Shown one piece after another: positions 63,263-64,000 of a stretch of 64,000 nt of DNA; positions within the stretch are counted from its first letter, which is position 1, and every line of letters starts with the position of its first letter. Below the pieces are notes generated by a model. That model had not been told where the DNA came from, did not search any database, and worked only from the letters and a program-made list of their open reading frames with translations. The stretch is from NCBI RefSeq assembly GCF_004364345.1, contig NZ_SOCA01000008.1, positions 124,001 through 188,000 of the forward strand, written 5' to 3'. This DNA is from Prosthecobacter fusiformis (lineage in GTDB: Bacteria; Verrucomicrobiota; Verrucomicrobiia; Verrucomicrobiales; Verrucomicrobiaceae). The position numbers were made by a program, and so were the translations under genes.

Positions 63263-63999
63263 CGCAGCACGCTAAACCGCTGTTTGGCAAAATCGCAGAG
63301 GCCTTCCGCACGTTTCTGCCAGGTTATCTCGGCGCAGCGGGCGCGGCTTTCTGCAACAGCACGTGCATAGGCGGAGGGATCATCAAGCAGGGCTACCGCC
63401 TTGGCCACAAACGCATCTGTGCTGTCTTCGCGGATGTAATGTCCCGCATCCGCAAGCACATCACGTACAGACGGAATGTCCGTGCCCAGAGCGGGAACGC
63501 CGTGGGAGAGATAATCCAGCGCCTTGACCGGGCAGGTGAGATGACGGTTGTAAAAAGTGTCCGCCAGCATCACCACCCCCAGGCTGGCTCGCTCGGCGAG
63601 CGCCTCATGCATCTTTGTTGGCGGCTGAAAGGAAACGGCGGAGATCCATTCCTGAAGACCGGCTTGCCGGGCGGTATCGGTGATCCTCCGCGCATCCTTT
63701 TCACCACCGCCCCAGAATTCCGTGCGGATGCCCGATTGGGCCAGAGCAATGGCGGACTTGCTCAGAAAGGCGACACCTTTCGTTCCATGCATATGACCGA
63801 CGTAAAACACGGTACGTGCCCGACGTTTGACCTCAGGATCCGTTACCGGAAACGGTTTGGTGCCGAGGGGAGAGTAAACGGCAGGAACGCCAGGAAACAG
63901 GCCCTGATAGATCTTTTTCTGGTCACGGGTGATGCACACGAGGCCGCTGACAAACGGCAGCAGCAGCTTCTCCACCCACTTCCTTCTGTGAAAGGTAAA
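63259..63999 (-). CDS. Glycosyltransferase (GT4-like), 5' end outside the window
   Basis: The C-terminal 247 residues of a glycosyltransferase. The frame is open to the right edge (…FHRRKW-VEKLLLPFVSGLVCITRD), so the GTG at 63975 is not a start. Rossmann-type GT-B motifs: RTVFYVGHMHGTKGVAFLSK, the segment EFWGGGEKDARRITDTARQ and the donor-binding CPVKALDYLSHGVPALGTDIPSVRDVLADAGHYI, the E/G-rich loop of GT family 4. The acceptor and donor are unknown. It may belong to a polysaccharide cluster to the right. Confidence 0.9.
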   Translation of the reverse strand, partial: FTFHRRKWVEKLLLPFVSGLVCITRDQKKIYQGLFPGVPAVYSPLGTKPFPVTDPEVKRRARTVFYVGHMHGTKGVAFLSKSAIALAQSGIRTEFWGGGEKDARRITDTARQAGLQEWISAVSFQPPTKMHEALAERASLGVVMLADTFYNRHLTCPVKALDYLSHGVPALGTDIPSVRDVLADAGHYIREDSTDAFVAKAVALLDDPSAYARAVAESRARCAEITWQKRAEGLCDFAKQRFSVLR

Positions 64000-64000
64000 T

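Overview
The window comes from a GC-rich bacterial chromosome, most probably Verrucomicrobiota, close to Prosthecobacter or another Verrucomicrobiaceae member. The evidence is a Planctomycetes/Verrucomicrobia-type gene content: a cytochrome/DUF1587-1592-1588-1585 protein followed by a DUF1552 protein, a lone Tat-exported DUF1501 protein, LL-diaminopimelate aminotransferase (DapL), an alpha2-type glycyl-tRNA synthetase, a Rho factor with a very long Lys/Ala- and Pro-rich N-terminus, and many genes without a clear Shine-Dalgarno. The assignment is inferred from gene families; no rRNA, tRNA or CRISPR was seen.

Layout. 1-1.6 kb: 3' part of accA with a terminator, then a small protein/HNH endonuclease pair whose HNH gene is frameshifted. 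1.6-12.2 kb: yebC-rho (minus), nadE, a secreted beta-propeller-like protein, a PpiD/SurA-like chaperone, TPR proteins, a serine hydrolase and, between the two TPR genes, a 217-bp imperfect palindromic element. 12.2-22 kb (minus): the most interesting region. Two sensor kinases and an AlgB/NtrC-like sigma-54 activator form the distal part of a gene string that begins with an entericidin-like lipoprotein, a DUF3096 peptide and a second lipoprotein. A neighbouring string carries DUF883/YqjD-like proteins, an lmo0937-like peptide, an AI-2E transporter and a zinc metallopeptidase. Each string is preceded by nearly the same sigma-54-type -24/-12 element, with dyad sites 90-125 bp upstream, so the region reads as a self-contained, probably autoregulated envelope-stress regulon.

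22-38 kb: metabolic and transport genes (MFS, SGNH hydrolase, glycerophosphodiesterase, DUF2721, RarD-like, aminotransferase, metallophosphoesterase with a YegS-like lipid kinase, nadA), three unrecognised genes, an MFS-PlsC fusion ending in what looks like a degenerate acyl-ACP-synthetase remnant, and a large beta-helix protein. 37.7-46 kb: an ABC ATPase with an unusual 628-residue membrane partner, DUF1501, aminopeptidase P, and the prs-ctc-pth-rpsF translation cluster (minus). 46-56 kb: CorC-like protein, DUF47-Pit phosphate transport with a possible Pho box, nitroreductase, dapL, sugar acetyltransferase, AcpH-like protein, nrnA-truB and a DUF1015 protein. 56-64 kb: peroxiredoxin, glycyl-tRNA synthetase, an IclR regulator overlapping or abutting the DUF1592/DUF1552 pair, and a glycosyltransferase that runs off the right edge.
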